In this document: piece after piece, positions 36,060-44,181 of the stretch
Layout of the letters: each line of letters opens with the position of its first letter
How positions within the stretch are numbered: the first letter of the stretch is position 1
Assembly (NCBI RefSeq): GCF_000576425.1
Contig: NZ_KK069994.1
Coordinates: 234,623 to 298,622, forward strand
DNA length: 64,000 nt
Source of the DNA: Brachybacterium phenoliresistens
GTDB lineage: Bacteria > Actinomycetota > Actinomycetes > Actinomycetales > Dermabacteraceae
Reading direction: 5' to 3'
Made by a program: the position numbers and the translations under genes
The notes under the pieces: model-generated
Told to the model about the DNA's origin: nothing
What the model saw: the letters and a program-made list of their open reading frames with translations, nothing else
Database searches by the model: none

Positions 36060-37610
36060 GTGCCCATCGCCTTCCATCCTGATCCCGATCGCACCGAGGA
36101 CGTCACCGCCGACGCCCCCGCTGAGCAGACGGGCGGTGGGAGCCGATCCACGGAGCGCTCCCGCGACCCTCTGACCGAGCGGATCCTCGCCCGCGGGGAC
36201 GCCTCCGTCTCCTCGGTGACCTACAGCTCGACGTCCGACGGCGACCAGTTCGACCTCGCCGACCGCCAGGCCCTGCGCCGCGTCGCCGGGCTGCGCACCG
36301 ACATCGAGGACGTCACCGAGGTCGAGTACCGCCAGCTGCGCCTGGAGCGCGTGGTCCTGGCCGGCCTGTTCACCACCGGCAACGTGGAGGACGCCGAGAA
36401 CTCCCTGCGGGAGCTCGCGGCGCTCGCCGAGACCGCCGGCTCCGAGGTCCTCGACGGCGTCATGCAGCGTCGGGCCCACCCGGACCCGGCGACCTTCCTC
36501 GGCAAGGGCAAGGCGCAGGAGCTGGCCGAGGTCGTCGCCGAGACCGGCGCCGACACGGTGATCGCCGACGGCGAGCTGGCCCCCAGCCAGCGCCGCGCCC
36601 TCGAGGACATCGTCAAGGTCAAGGTCGTCGACCGCACGGCGCTGATCCTGGACATCTTCGCCCAGCACGCCAAGTCCCGCGAGGGCAAGGCGCAGGTCGA
36701 GCTGGCCCAGCTCGAGTACCTCCTGCCGCGACTGCGCGGCTGGGGCGACTCGATGTCCCGCCAGGCCGGTGGCCGCGTGGCCGCCGGCGGCGCGGGCATG
36801 GGCTCGCGCGGACCCGGCGAGACGAAGATCGAGCTGGACCGTCGCCGCATCCGCACCCGGATGTCCAAGCTGCGCCGGGAGATCAAGGAGATGGCTCCCG
36901 GCCGCGAGGCCAAGCGGGCCGACCGCAAGCGCCGCGAGGTGCCCGCCGTCGCCATCGCCGGGTACACCAACGCGGGGAAGTCCTCCCTGCTGAACCGGCT
37001 CACCGGAGCCGGGGTCCTCGTCGAGAACGCGCTGTTCGCGACCCTGGACCCCACGGTGCGCCGGTCCCAGACCCCGGACGGCCGCGAGTTCACCTTCGCC
37101 GACACGGTCGGCTTCGTGCGACACCTCCCGACGGAGCTGGTCGAGGCGTTCCGCTCGACGCTCGAGGAGGTCGGGGACGCCGATCTCCTGCTGCACGTGG
37201 TCGACGCCTCGCACCCCGATCCCGAGGGGCAGATCCGGGCGGTGCGGGACGTGCTGGCCGACATCGACGGATTCGACGTGCCGGAGGTGATCGTCCTGAA
37301 CAAGGCCGACATCGCCGAGCCCGAGACCATCGCGCGGCTGCGCAGCCAGGTCGAGGACTGCATCGTCGTCTCCGCCCGCAGCGGGGAGGGGATCGAGGAG
37401 CTGCGCCAGCTCATCGCCGACCGCCTCCCTCGCCCGGAGGTCGAGGTGGACCTGCTCGTGCCGTACACCCGCGGCGATCTCATCTCCCGGGCCCACTCCA
37501 GCGGGGAGGTCCTGGACGAGGAGCACCGCAGCGAGGGGACCCGCCTGCATGCCCGGGTCGATGCGGCGCTCGCCGCGGAGCTGCAGGCGCAGGCCGTGCA
37601 CGTGGCCTGA
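36060..37610 (+). CDS. hflX: Ribosome-associated GTPase HflX
   Basis: HflX splits stalled 70S ribosomes under stress. GTG 36060 (AGGA 7 nt upstream) is preferred to the in-frame GTG at 36012. The 516 residues have the HflX N-terminal domain (RLERVVLAGLFTTGNVEDAENSLRELAALAETAGSEV, FLGKGKAQELAEVV), the coiled linker with GGRVAAGGAGMGSRGPGETKIELDRRRI, and the G domain: G1 GYTNAGKS (301-308), G3 DTVGF, G4 NKAD. The first 60 residues are a variable hydrophilic extension. Placement downstream of dapF and miaA is the standard actinobacterial one. Confidence 0.95.
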   Translation: MPIAFHPDPDRTEDVTADAPAEQTGGGSRSTERSRDPLTERILARGDASVSSVTYSSTSDGDQFDLADRQALRRVAGLRTDIEDVTEVEYRQLRLERVVLAGLFTTGNVEDAENSLRELAALAETAGSEVLDGVMQRRAHPDPATFLGKGKAQELAEVVAETGADTVIADGELAPSQRRALEDIVKVKVVDRTALILDIFAQHAKSREGKAQVELAQLEYLLPRLRGWGDSMSRQAGGRVAAGGAGMGSRGPGETKIELDRRRIRTRMSKLRREIKEMAPGREAKRADRKRREVPAVAIAGYTNAGKSSLLNRLTGAGVLVENALFATLDPTVRRSQTPDGREFTFADTVGFVRHLPTELVEAFRSTLEEVGDADLLLHVVDASHPDPEGQIRAVRDVLADIDGFDVPEVIVLNKADIAEPETIARLRSQVEDCIVVSARSGEGIEELRQLIADRLPRPEVEVDLLVPYTRGDLISRAHSSGEVLDEEHRSEGTRLHARVDAALAAELQAQAVHVA

Positions 37611-37751
37611 GAGCCCGCGACCATCCCCGCGCGGCGGGCCCGGGATCCCGGGCCCGCCGCGCGGTCGTCGTGCCGCCGCAGCGCTCCCGGATGTGTCCAC
37701 GGCGACGCTCCGCACGGCTCTCTCATCCCCGGGCGCGGGCCCGGACGGAGC

Positions 37752-37757
37752 TAGGCT
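37752..37757 (+). promoter_or_regulatory. dinG leaderless -10
   Basis: TAGGCT lies 6 nt before the helicase ATG at 37764. No SOS box is visible nearby. Confidence 0.6.
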
Positions 37758-37763
37758 TGAGCA

Positions 37764-39782
37764 ATGCCCACCGCCCCGGACGAGACCGATGTCGCCATCG
37801 ACGTGAAGACCCTCATGGCCCGGGCGATCGACGCCATCGGCGGCAGCGAACGCCCAGGTCAGGCGCGGATGGCAGAGGCCGTCGACGTGGCGATGCGCGA
37901 GCGGCGGCACCTCCTGGTCCAGGCCGGGACCGGCACCGGGAAGTCGCTGGCCTACCTCGTGCCCGCGCTGCATCACGCGGTCACCGGGGAGCGGCCCGTG
38001 GTCGTCTCCACCGCCACCATCGCCCTGCAGAGCCAGATCATCCGCAAGGACCTGCCGCGGATCGTCGAGGCGCTGGCCGATCATCTGCCGCGGCGGCCCA
38101 CCTTCGCGCTGCTCAAGGGCCGCAGCAACTATCTGTGCAAGCACAAGATGGAGGGCGGGTACCCCAGCGATCTCGAGCCCGGGGCACTGTTCGCGGAGTC
38201 CGCCGCCCGCGGGGGAGAGCGCGGCGAGCGGCTGGGCGATCAGGTCAAGCGCCTGCGCAGCTGGGCGGAGGAGACCGACACGGGGGACCGCGACTCCCTC
38301 GAGGCGCCCGTCTCCGACCGCGCCTGGCGGCAGGTCTCGGTCACCGGCAACCAGTGCCTGGGGCAGACCTGCCCGCTGGTGCAGTCGTGCTTCGCCGAGC
38401 GCAGCCGCGAGGTCGCCCGCGAGGTCGATGTGATCGTGACCAACCATGCCCTGCTGGCCGTGGACGCGTTCGACCGCCACGGGATCATCCCCGAGCACGA
38501 TGTGGTCGTGCTCGACGAGGCCCACGATCTCGCCTCCCGCGTCACCAGCGCCATCACCGAGCACCTCTCCCCGGGCATGGTGCGCGGCGCCGTCCGCGAG
38601 CTGAGGTCGCTGGGGGTGGCCGCCACCGCCCTCGACGACGCCGGGGAGGAGCTGCGCGCGGCCCTGGAGGAGATGCCCGACGGCCGCGTCATCGGCGACC
38701 TTCCCGCGCGCATGTCCGATGCGCTGACCACGCTGCGCACCGAGGCGCGCGGGGCGCATGCGGATGCCAAGGAGGCCGGGGACGAGTCGCTCGCGGGGAC
38801 CGCGGGCGCCCGCAAGGCCGTCCGGTCGATCCTGCAGGAGATCATCGACGTCTGCGAACGTGCCGTGACCCCGGACGAGGACGATGTCGTGGCCATCTCC
38901 CGGTCCGATGCGACGGGGCGCACCAGCCTCACCATCGCCCCCATGTCCGTGGCCACGGCGCTGCGCGGAGCGATCCTCGAGGAGCGCACCGCGGTGCTGA
39001 CCTCGGCCACCCTGGCCCTCGGCGGGCGTTTCGAGCAGCCTGCCGGCGCGGTGGGCCTGCGTGCTGCGGACCGCCAGGACCCGGATCGGCGCGGCGGCGC
39101 CCGGAACGCGAGCCATTGGGCCGGCCTCGATGTGGGCAGCCCCTTCGACTACCCGCGCCAGGGCATCCTCTACATCGCCTCGCACCTGCCGCAGCCCGGT
39201 CGGGAGGGCCCGTCCCTGGACATGCTCGATCACCTGACCGAGCTCATCGAGGCCTCCCGCGGCGGTGCGCTGTGCCTGTTCTCCTCGCGCCGCGGGGCGG
39301 AGCTCGCCGCCGAGCACGTGCGGGCCCGCACGGACCTTCCCGTGGGGGTGCAGGGCGAGGACTCCATGTCCAACCTCGTGCGCGCCTTCGCCGCCGACGA
39401 TGCGACGAGCCTGTTCGGCACCATCACCTTGTGGCAGGGCGTGGACGTGCCCGGTCGTGCCTGCCGCCTGGTCACCATCGACCGGATCCCGTTCCCGCGG
39501 CCGGACGAGCCCCTGGTGGCGGCGCGGCAGGAGCGGATCTCCGAGCGCGGCGGGAACGCCTTCATGTCGATCTCGGCGCAGCACGCCGCCCTGCTCATGG
39601 CCCAGGGCGCCGGCCGGCTGATCCGGACGGCGGAGGACCGGGGGATGGTCGCGGTGCTGGATCCGCGCCTGATGACCAAGCGCTATGGCTCGTTCCTGGT
39701 GCAGGCGATGCCGCCGCTGTGGCAGACCCGGGACCCGCAGGTCGCGCTCCAGGCCCTCGGTCGCCTCGCCGCGTCCGGCTGA
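37764..39782 (+). CDS. ATP-dependent DNA helicase, DinG/XPD family
   Basis: Iron-sulfur superfamily 2 helicase, 5'-3' polarity in characterised relatives. The 672 residues show Walker A AGTGTGKS (54-61), four cluster cysteines C125, C198, C203 and C209 (YLC...NQCLGQTCPLVQSCF), the DEAH box D251-EAH, VLTSATLA, CLFSSRRGAE, and the final helicase motif QGAGRLIRTAEDRG. Despite the family name, no LexA box is seen upstream, so damage induction is not supported here. Confidence 0.93.
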   Translation: MPTAPDETDVAIDVKTLMARAIDAIGGSERPGQARMAEAVDVAMRERRHLLVQAGTGTGKSLAYLVPALHHAVTGERPVVVSTATIALQSQIIRKDLPRIVEALADHLPRRPTFALLKGRSNYLCKHKMEGGYPSDLEPGALFAESAARGGERGERLGDQVKRLRSWAEETDTGDRDSLEAPVSDRAWRQVSVTGNQCLGQTCPLVQSCFAERSREVAREVDVIVTNHALLAVDAFDRHGIIPEHDVVVLDEAHDLASRVTSAITEHLSPGMVRGAVRELRSLGVAATALDDAGEELRAALEEMPDGRVIGDLPARMSDALTTLRTEARGAHADAKEAGDESLAGTAGARKAVRSILQEIIDVCERAVTPDEDDVVAISRSDATGRTSLTIAPMSVATALRGAILEERTAVLTSATLALGGRFEQPAGAVGLRAADRQDPDRRGGARNASHWAGLDVGSPFDYPRQGILYIASHLPQPGREGPSLDMLDHLTELIEASRGGALCLFSSRRGAELAAEHVRARTDLPVGVQGEDSMSNLVRAFAADDATSLFGTITLWQGVDVPGRACRLVTIDRIPFPRPDEPLVAARQERISERGGNAFMSISAQHAALLMAQGAGRLIRTAEDRGMVAVLDPRLMTKRYGSFLVQAMPPLWQTRDPQVALQALGRLAASG

Positions 39783-39832
39783 CCCCGTGTCCGACTGACC
39801 CCGCAGCCGGCTGACCCCGCGGTCGGCTGATC
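39775..39832 (+). repeat. Degenerate 15-16-bp tandem repeat over the helicase stop codon
   Basis: Four copies of a unit like TCCGGCTGACCCCG start at about 39775, 39790, 39806 and 39822. The first contains the gene's own stop codon and the others repeat the same TGA, so the gene end looks tandemly duplicated. Confidence 0.7.
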
Positions 39833-39888
39833 TTCGCGGCCGGCCCCGGAGGGTCGGCCCCCCGGCGGGTGCGGCGCGCAGACGCGTC

Positions 39889-40575
39889 TCAGACCGCTCG
39901 CAGCACCGCCACGACCTTGCCGAGGATCTCGGCGGAGTCGCCGAGGATCGGCGCGAACGACGGGTTGTGCGGCATCAGCCAGACGTGGCCGTCGCGCTGG
40001 GCGAAGGTCTTCACGGTCGCCTCGCCGTCGATCATGGCCGCGACGATCTCGCCCTTCTGGGCGACGGGCTGGCTGCGCACCACGACCCAGTCCCCGTCGC
40101 AGATCGCGGCGTCGATCATCGACTCCCCGACGACCTGGAGCAGGAAGAGGTCCCCGTCCCCGACGAGCTGCTGAGGGAGGGTGAAGACGTCCTCGACCTG
40201 CTCCTGGGCGGTGATCGGCACGCCCGCGGCGATGCGGCCCACCAGGGGGACGGGGACGCCCACGGTGCTCGGCATCGGCTCGCCGGGGGAGAGCTCGGGC
40301 TCGCCGCTCTCGTCCGGGAGCACGATCTCCATGGCGCGGGGGCGCTTGGGGTCCCGGCGCAGGAAGCCCTTGCGCTCGAGGACCCCGAGCTGGTGCGCGA
40401 CGGAGGAGGACGAGGTCAGGCCGACGGCGTCGCCGATCTCCCGCATGGTGGGCGGGTAGCCGTGATCGGCGATCGCGGCGGCGATCTCCTCGAGGATCCG
40501 GCGCTGGCGATGGGTGAGGCCCGCCGTCGCGGAGGCGTCCTCCGCCTCCGGGGTGCTGGTGCTGCTCGGCGACAT
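39889..40575 (-). CDS. lexA: SOS transcriptional repressor LexA
   Basis: LexA represses damage genes and self-cleaves when RecA is activated. ATG 40575 has AGGAGG 7 nt upstream. The 228 residues contain the winged helix ([51 protein letters not shown]), the cleavage site Ala117-Gly118 (GRIAAGVPI), catalytic Ser152 ([13 protein letters not shown]) and Lys189. The usual insertion between domains is present. An SOS box at 40671-40686 overlaps the -35 of its promoter, so it should autoregulate. Confidence 0.98.
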   Translation of the reverse strand: MSPSSTSTPEAEDASATAGLTHRQRRILEEIAAAIADHGYPPTMREIGDAVGLTSSSSVAHQLGVLERKGFLRRDPKRPRAMEIVLPDESGEPELSPGEPMPSTVGVPVPLVGRIAAGVPITAQEQVEDVFTLPQQLVGDGDLFLLQVVGESMIDAAICDGDWVVVRSQPVAQKGEIVAAMIDGEATVKTFAQRDGHVWLMPHNPSFAPILGDSAEILGKVVAVLRAV

Positions 40576-40645
40576 GGCGGGGCCTCCTGGCGTTCGACCG
40601 CGGCTTCGGATGTCGGACCCTCCTGGTGGAGTGATCCCACGAACA

Positions 40646-40676
40646 ACAGTAGGCGCTGGAGGCGCTGTCACCAAAC
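40646..40676 (-). promoter_or_regulatory. lexA promoter
   Basis: On the minus strand TTGGTG, a 17- to 19-nt spacer region, then TACTGT (plus-strand 40646-40651). The TTGG comes from the edge of the SOS box at 40671, so LexA binding would cover the -35. Confidence 0.6.
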
Positions 40677-40686
40677 ATGTGTTCGA
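40671..40686. promoter_or_regulatory. SOS box 1 between lexA and the LysM gene
   Basis: CCAAACATGTGTTCGA; compared with TCGAACATGTGTTCGA only the first three or so bases differ. It overlaps the lexA -35 and lies just upstream of the LysM-gene -35. Confidence 0.85.
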
Positions 40687-40693
40687 CATGTTC

Positions 40694-40722
40694 TTGCGTG
40701 TCGCGCCGCGGGGGCCTACAGT
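40694..40722 (+). promoter_or_regulatory. Promoter of the LysM gene
   Basis: TTGCGT (40694-40699), 17-bp spacer, TACAGT (40717-40722). It lies between the two SOS boxes. Confidence 0.7.
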
Positions 40723-40737
40723 CGTACACGTATTCGA

Positions 40738-40753
40738 TCGAACAGGAGTTCGG
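40738..40753 (+). promoter_or_regulatory. SOS box 2 in the LysM-gene leader
   Basis: TCGAACAGGAGTTCGG matches TCGAAC-n4-GTTCGA except for the last base. It ends two bases before the ATG and includes the gene's AGGAG ribosome binding site, so LexA would act as a roadblock. Confidence 0.85.
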
Positions 40754-40755
40754 AC

Positions 40756-41136
40756 ATGGCCACGATCCTTTCCCTTCCCACCCGGGATGCCGCCGCCGTC
40801 GACGCTACCCCTCGACCGCGTGTTCGACTCGAGCTGACCCGCCGGGGGCGGGTGCTCGTCACCGGGGCCGCCTTCGTCCTCGGCGTGCTCGTCGCCCTCG
40901 CGCTGCTCCTCTTCGCCGGCGGCCCCTGGGCCTTCGCCGGTGCGACCGAGCACGGCCCCGTGGTGACGGTCGAGTCCGGGGACACCCTGTGGGCCTATGC
41001 CGAGTCCTATGCGCCCGAGGGGGTCGAGCCCCAGGCCTTCGTCGAGGAGGTCCGTCGCCTCAATGGGATGGAGACCCCGCGTCTGACCGCAGGCCAGGAG
41101 ATCGTCCTGCCGCAGGGGGTCACCGCGCAGAAGTGA
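40756..41136 (+). CDS. LysM membrane protein, predicted SOS cell-division inhibitor (YneA/ChiZ/DivS position)
   Basis: 126 residues with a basic N terminus, one membrane segment (about 33-54) and an extracytoplasmic LysM domain (about 69-118, [21 protein letters not shown]...[18 protein letters not shown]). In Gram-positives the gene divergent from lexA encodes a small SOS-induced division inhibitor (YneA in Bacillus, ChiZ in Mycobacterium, DivS in Corynebacterium). Two LexA boxes flank its promoter, which supports the same role here. There is no hydrolase domain, so it should act by binding wall or division proteins. Confidence 0.88.
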   Translation: MATILSLPTRDAAAVDATPRPRVRLELTRRGRVLVTGAAFVLGVLVALALLLFAGGPWAFAGATEHGPVVTVESGDTLWAYAESYAPEGVEPQAFVEEVRRLNGMETPRLTAGQEIVLPQGVTAQK

Positions 41137-41158
41137 GGGCGGCGCGGCGCGCTGCCGG

Positions 41159-41164
41159 TAGGCT
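41159..41164 (+). promoter_or_regulatory. nrdR leaderless -10
   Basis: TAGGCT lies 6 nt before the nrdR GTG at 41171, without a ribosome binding site. Confidence 0.65.
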
Positions 41165-41170
41165 GGACGG

Positions 41171-41638
41171 GTGCACTGCCCGTTCTGCCGCAATCCTGAC
41201 TCGCGCGTCGTCGACTCCCGGACCTCTGACGACGGCGCGACCATCCGTCGCCGCCGTCAGTGCACCGCCTGTTCCCGCCGGTTCTCCACCGTGGAGACCG
41301 CCTCCCTCTCGGTCGTGAAGCGATCCGGGGTGAGCGAGCCCTTCAGCAGGTCCAAGGTGATCTCCGGGGTGCGCAAGGCCTGCCAGGGCCGGCCGGTCAG
41401 CGATGACCAGCTCGCGGTGCTGGCCCAGCGCGTCGAGGACGCGATCCGCCAGCGCGGCCAGGCGGAGATCGAGGCGCACGAGGTGGGCCTCGCGATCCTC
41501 CAGCCGCTGCAGGATCTCGACCTGGTGGCCTACCTGCGCTTCGCGAGCGTGTACCAGTCCTTCGAATCGCTGGACGACTTCGAGGCCGCGATCGCGCGGC
41601 TGCGCGCCGAGGCGGCCGGGGGTGCATCCGGCGTCTGA
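41171..41638 (+). CDS. nrdR: Transcriptional repressor NrdR
   Basis: Zinc-ribbon/ATP-cone repressor of ribonucleotide reductase genes. GTG 41171 gives [17 protein letters not shown]; zinc ligands are C3, C6, C31 and C34 ([10 protein letters not shown]). The ATP cone covers about residues 47-140 ([24 protein letters not shown]). 155 residues is family length. Its place beside lexA links dNTP supply with the SOS response, as in corynebacteria. No NrdR box lies in this window, so its targets are elsewhere. Confidence 0.97.
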   Translation: MHCPFCRNPDSRVVDSRTSDDGATIRRRRQCTACSRRFSTVETASLSVVKRSGVSEPFSRSKVISGVRKACQGRPVSDDQLAVLAQRVEDAIRQRGQAEIEAHEVGLAILQPLQDLDLVAYLRFASVYQSFESLDDFEAAIARLRAEAAGGASGV

Positions 41639-41684
41639 GGGGTCCGGATCCGGGAATCGTGCGCGAGCCCGTCCGGTTCATGCA

Positions 41685-41765
41685 TAAGATGTCTGCTGGC
41701 GCCTCACGAGGCGCCGACCGGATCGGCGGTCGCGGAGGGGAAGCCGCGGCCGCCGATCCTTCGTC
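41685..41765 (+). ncRNA. Possible small RNA between nrdR and the HelD-like gene
   Basis: A -10-like TAAGAT (41685-41690) in a locally A/T-rich spot is followed by two hairpins, GGCGCCTC/GAGGCGCC (41698-41715) and a 16-bp terminator stem (41720-41759), with no gene on the plus strand. The resulting RNA would be about 65-70 nt. This is a structural inference; the second hairpin may only be the terminator for the converging genes. Confidence 0.3.
41720..41759. terminator. Terminator between nrdR and the converging HelD-like gene
   Basis: The 16-base arm beginning GGATCGGCGG (41720-41735) pairs with 41744-41759 with a single G-U, around an 8-nt purine loop AGGGGAAG. Confidence 0.85.
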
Positions 41766-41795
41766 CCGGCCCGGGACGCCCGGGGGGCGGGGCCC

Positions 41796-44033
41796 TCAGC
41801 CCTCCAGGCCGGCCGGCAGCGGTGCCGCATGCACGACGTCCAGCCGCCGCGTCGGGCGGGTCATCGCCACATACAGATCACCGGCCCCGTGCACGCCGTC
41901 CGAGACGAGCCGCGCCGGCTCGACCACGACGACGCCGTCGAACTCCAGGCCCTTGGCGTCCTGCGGCGACATCACCGCCACCTCGTCGTCCACGCCCGCG
42001 CTTCCCGAGCCCACGCGCGGCAGCCCCTCCTGCGCGCGCAGCGCCGCCACCAGCTCGCTCACCTGATCGGCCTCGACGATCACGGCGATGCGCCCGGTAT
42101 CGGCCGAGAGCTGGTCGCGCACCGCGCGGACCACCTCGTCGGCGAGCTGCCCCGCCCGCGCAGGGCGCAGCACGGGATCCAGCTCGCCCTCGCGCACGGA
42201 GGAGACCGCCGTGACGGGGAGGTCGTGGCGCTCGGCCATGCGCTGGGCGGCATCCATGACCCGTCGCGGGGTGCGGTAGTTGACCGTGAGGTGCTCCACC
42301 TGGAGGCGGTCCTCGACATAGGGGGCCAGCACCGCCTCCCAGGAGGAGGTCCCGGCCGCCGAGGAGGTCTGGGCGACGTCCCCGACGACCGTGAAGGACT
42401 TGGTCGGGTTGCGGCGCATGAGGGCGCGCCACATCATCGGCGAATGCTCCTGGGCCTCGTCCACCACGATGTGCCCGTAGGTCCAGTCCCGCTCGGACCG
42501 CGCCCGTTCGGCCAGCGTGCGGCCGTCGCGCACCCGGGCGACCTGGTCGGCGAGGTCCTCCGCACGGACCATCCCGGAGGTGTCCACGTTCTCCAGGACC
42601 TCGCGCGCGTAGCTGACGTCCTGGCTGCGCTTCTCGCGGCGTCGTTCCGCCTCCGCGCGCGAGACCGAGTCGTCCTCGCCCAGGAGCTCGGCGACCTCGT
42701 CCAGCAGCGGGACGTCCTCGATGGTCCAGGGGGAGTCCTTGGGGCGCACCAGGTGCTGCAGCATCGCGGGGCGCAGGCTGCGCGGCGCGGCCGCGCGCAG
42801 CCGCTCGGGGTGGGCCAGCAGGATCCGCAGGAAGGACTCGGGGGTGTAGGGCATCCAGGCGAGGTTCAGCGCGACGCGCACGTCCCGCTCGGCGCGCAGG
42901 TCGGCGAGGATCTGCGGGCGGTCCTCGGGCAGCACTGTCTGCCCGCTCGCCCGCAGCGCCTTCTCGTAGGCGGTGGCCAGGCGGTCCAGGGCGGCGCGCA
43001 CGAAGACCGCGCGGGCGGCGTTGTGCGGCTTGTGCGAGGCGCGGGCCTCGCGGCGGGCCTCGGCGATGTCCCGGGTCGTGAGCGAGAACCGGGTGCCGTC
43101 GATCGTGATCGGCACGTCCTCGTCCGGGACCCGCTGGCGGTTCTTCACGGCGCGCGCGAGCAGCGCCGCCATGTCCGGATGCCCCTTGACCTGCGCGACC
43201 TCCGCGGTGTCGTGGAGGGTCGTGCTCACGCCGGGGAACAGCTCGCCCGGGGTCAGCATCACCACGCCCGACTCGCCCAGGCTCGGCAGCACGCGTTCGA
43301 TGTAGCGCAGGAAGCCGTGCGTGGGCGCCATGATCAGCACGCCCGTGTGCTCGAGCCGGCGACGGTGCGTGTACAGCAGGTAGGCCGCACGGTGCAGGGC
43401 GACGGCGGTCTTGCCCGTGCCGGGGCCGCCCTGGACGACCAGCACGCCCCGGTTGGCAGAGCGGATGATGCGATCCTGCTCGCCCTGGATGGTGGCGACG
43501 ATGTCGCCCATGCGACCGGTGCGCTGCGAGGAGACGGCAGCCAGCAGGGCTCCCTCGCCCTGCAGCACGACGTCCTCGCCCATGGTCAGCACCTCGTGGT
43601 CCAGGACGTCGTCCTCGAGGCCGACCACGGTCCGGCCGCGGGTGATGAGGTGGCGGCGCAGCCGCACGTCCAGGCGATCGATGCTGGTCGCCTGGTAGAA
43701 GGCGGCCGCCGCGGGGGCGCGCCAGTCCACCAGGAGCTGGTCCCGCTCCGCGGTGAACAGGCTGATGCGGCCGATGTAGTGGCGCAGGCCCTCGTCGGTG
43801 TCCAGCCGGCCGAAGACGACGTTGTGGCTCACCGAGCGCAGCAGGGACAGGCGGTCCTCGTACAGGGCCATGAAGGCGTCGCGCTCGGAGCGGTTCTGAT
43901 GGGTCGAGGCGCTCTGGGATCCCTGGGTCTGCTCGAGGTTCCGTTCGACCTGCTCGATCAGCTCGTCGACGCGGGCGTAGAGCTGGTCCGTGTACGCCTG
44001 CTCGGCGGCGATCTGTGCGGTGGTGGCATCCAA
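41796..44033 (-). CDS. helD: HelD-like superfamily 1 helicase (RNA polymerase recycling factor)
   Basis: UvrD/Rep-like ATPase of the HelD family, which removes stalled RNA polymerase from nucleic acid. I choose TTG 44033 because AGGGGG lies 9 nt upstream and the product then opens with the helical EQAYTDQLYARVDELIEQVERNLEQT typical of the N-terminal coiled coil. The frame runs to ATG 44123 and 44183, but that part reads like non-coding sequence and includes the -10. The 745 residues have Walker A GGPGTGKT (202-209), IVVDEAQEHSPMMWRALMRR, GDVAQTSS, VNYRTPRRVMD and FDGVVVVEP. Its divergent neighbour is the PAC2 gene. Confidence 0.88.
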   Translation of the reverse strand: MDATTAQIAAEQAYTDQLYARVDELIEQVERNLEQTQGSQSASTHQNRSERDAFMALYEDRLSLLRSVSHNVVFGRLDTDEGLRHYIGRISLFTAERDQLLVDWRAPAAAAFYQATSIDRLDVRLRRHLITRGRTVVGLEDDVLDHEVLTMGEDVVLQGEGALLAAVSSQRTGRMGDIVATIQGEQDRIIRSANRGVLVVQGGPGTGKTAVALHRAAYLLYTHRRRLEHTGVLIMAPTHGFLRYIERVLPSLGESGVVMLTPGELFPGVSTTLHDTAEVAQVKGHPDMAALLARAVKNRQRVPDEDVPITIDGTRFSLTTRDIAEARREARASHKPHNAARAVFVRAALDRLATAYEKALRASGQTVLPEDRPQILADLRAERDVRVALNLAWMPYTPESFLRILLAHPERLRAAAPRSLRPAMLQHLVRPKDSPWTIEDVPLLDEVAELLGEDDSVSRAEAERRREKRSQDVSYAREVLENVDTSGMVRAEDLADQVARVRDGRTLAERARSERDWTYGHIVVDEAQEHSPMMWRALMRRNPTKSFTVVGDVAQTSSAAGTSSWEAVLAPYVEDRLQVEHLTVNYRTPRRVMDAAQRMAERHDLPVTAVSSVREGELDPVLRPARAGQLADEVVRAVRDQLSADTGRIAVIVEADQVSELVAALRAQEGLPRVGSGSAGVDDEVAVMSPQDAKGLEFDGVVVVEPARLVSDGVHGAGDLYVAMTRPTRRLDVVHAAPLPAGLEG

Positions 44034-44121
44034 TGCTGAGGTCCCCCTGAGAGCTGCAGGCCGCGGTCGTGCGTCCGCGCGCGCGAGGGCCGGGACGCCC
44101 CGCGCGCGAACACGGTGATCC

Positions 44122-44129
44122 ATTATGGT
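44122..44129. promoter_or_regulatory. Overlapping divergent -10 elements (helD and PAC2)
   Basis: TATGGT on the plus strand (44124-44129) and CATAAT on the minus strand (44127-44122) overlap, giving back-to-back promoters. A 15-bp inverted repeat GCGTGCG-A-CGCACGC lies at 44144-44158 in the PAC2 leader. Confidence 0.5.
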
Positions 44130-44181
44130 GGATGCTCCTGGGTGCGTGCGACGCACGCCCCGACCGGCGGAGGAGGTGGAC

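Noticed and set aside
37611..37763. SOS box for the DinG-type helicase
   Set aside because: No TCGAAC-n4-GTTCGA-like sequence is present; only a leaderless -10 is seen.
41659..42066. Plus-strand 135-residue frame over the nrdR-helD gap
   Set aside because: It crosses the terminator and is antisense to helD; no ribosome binding site or domain.
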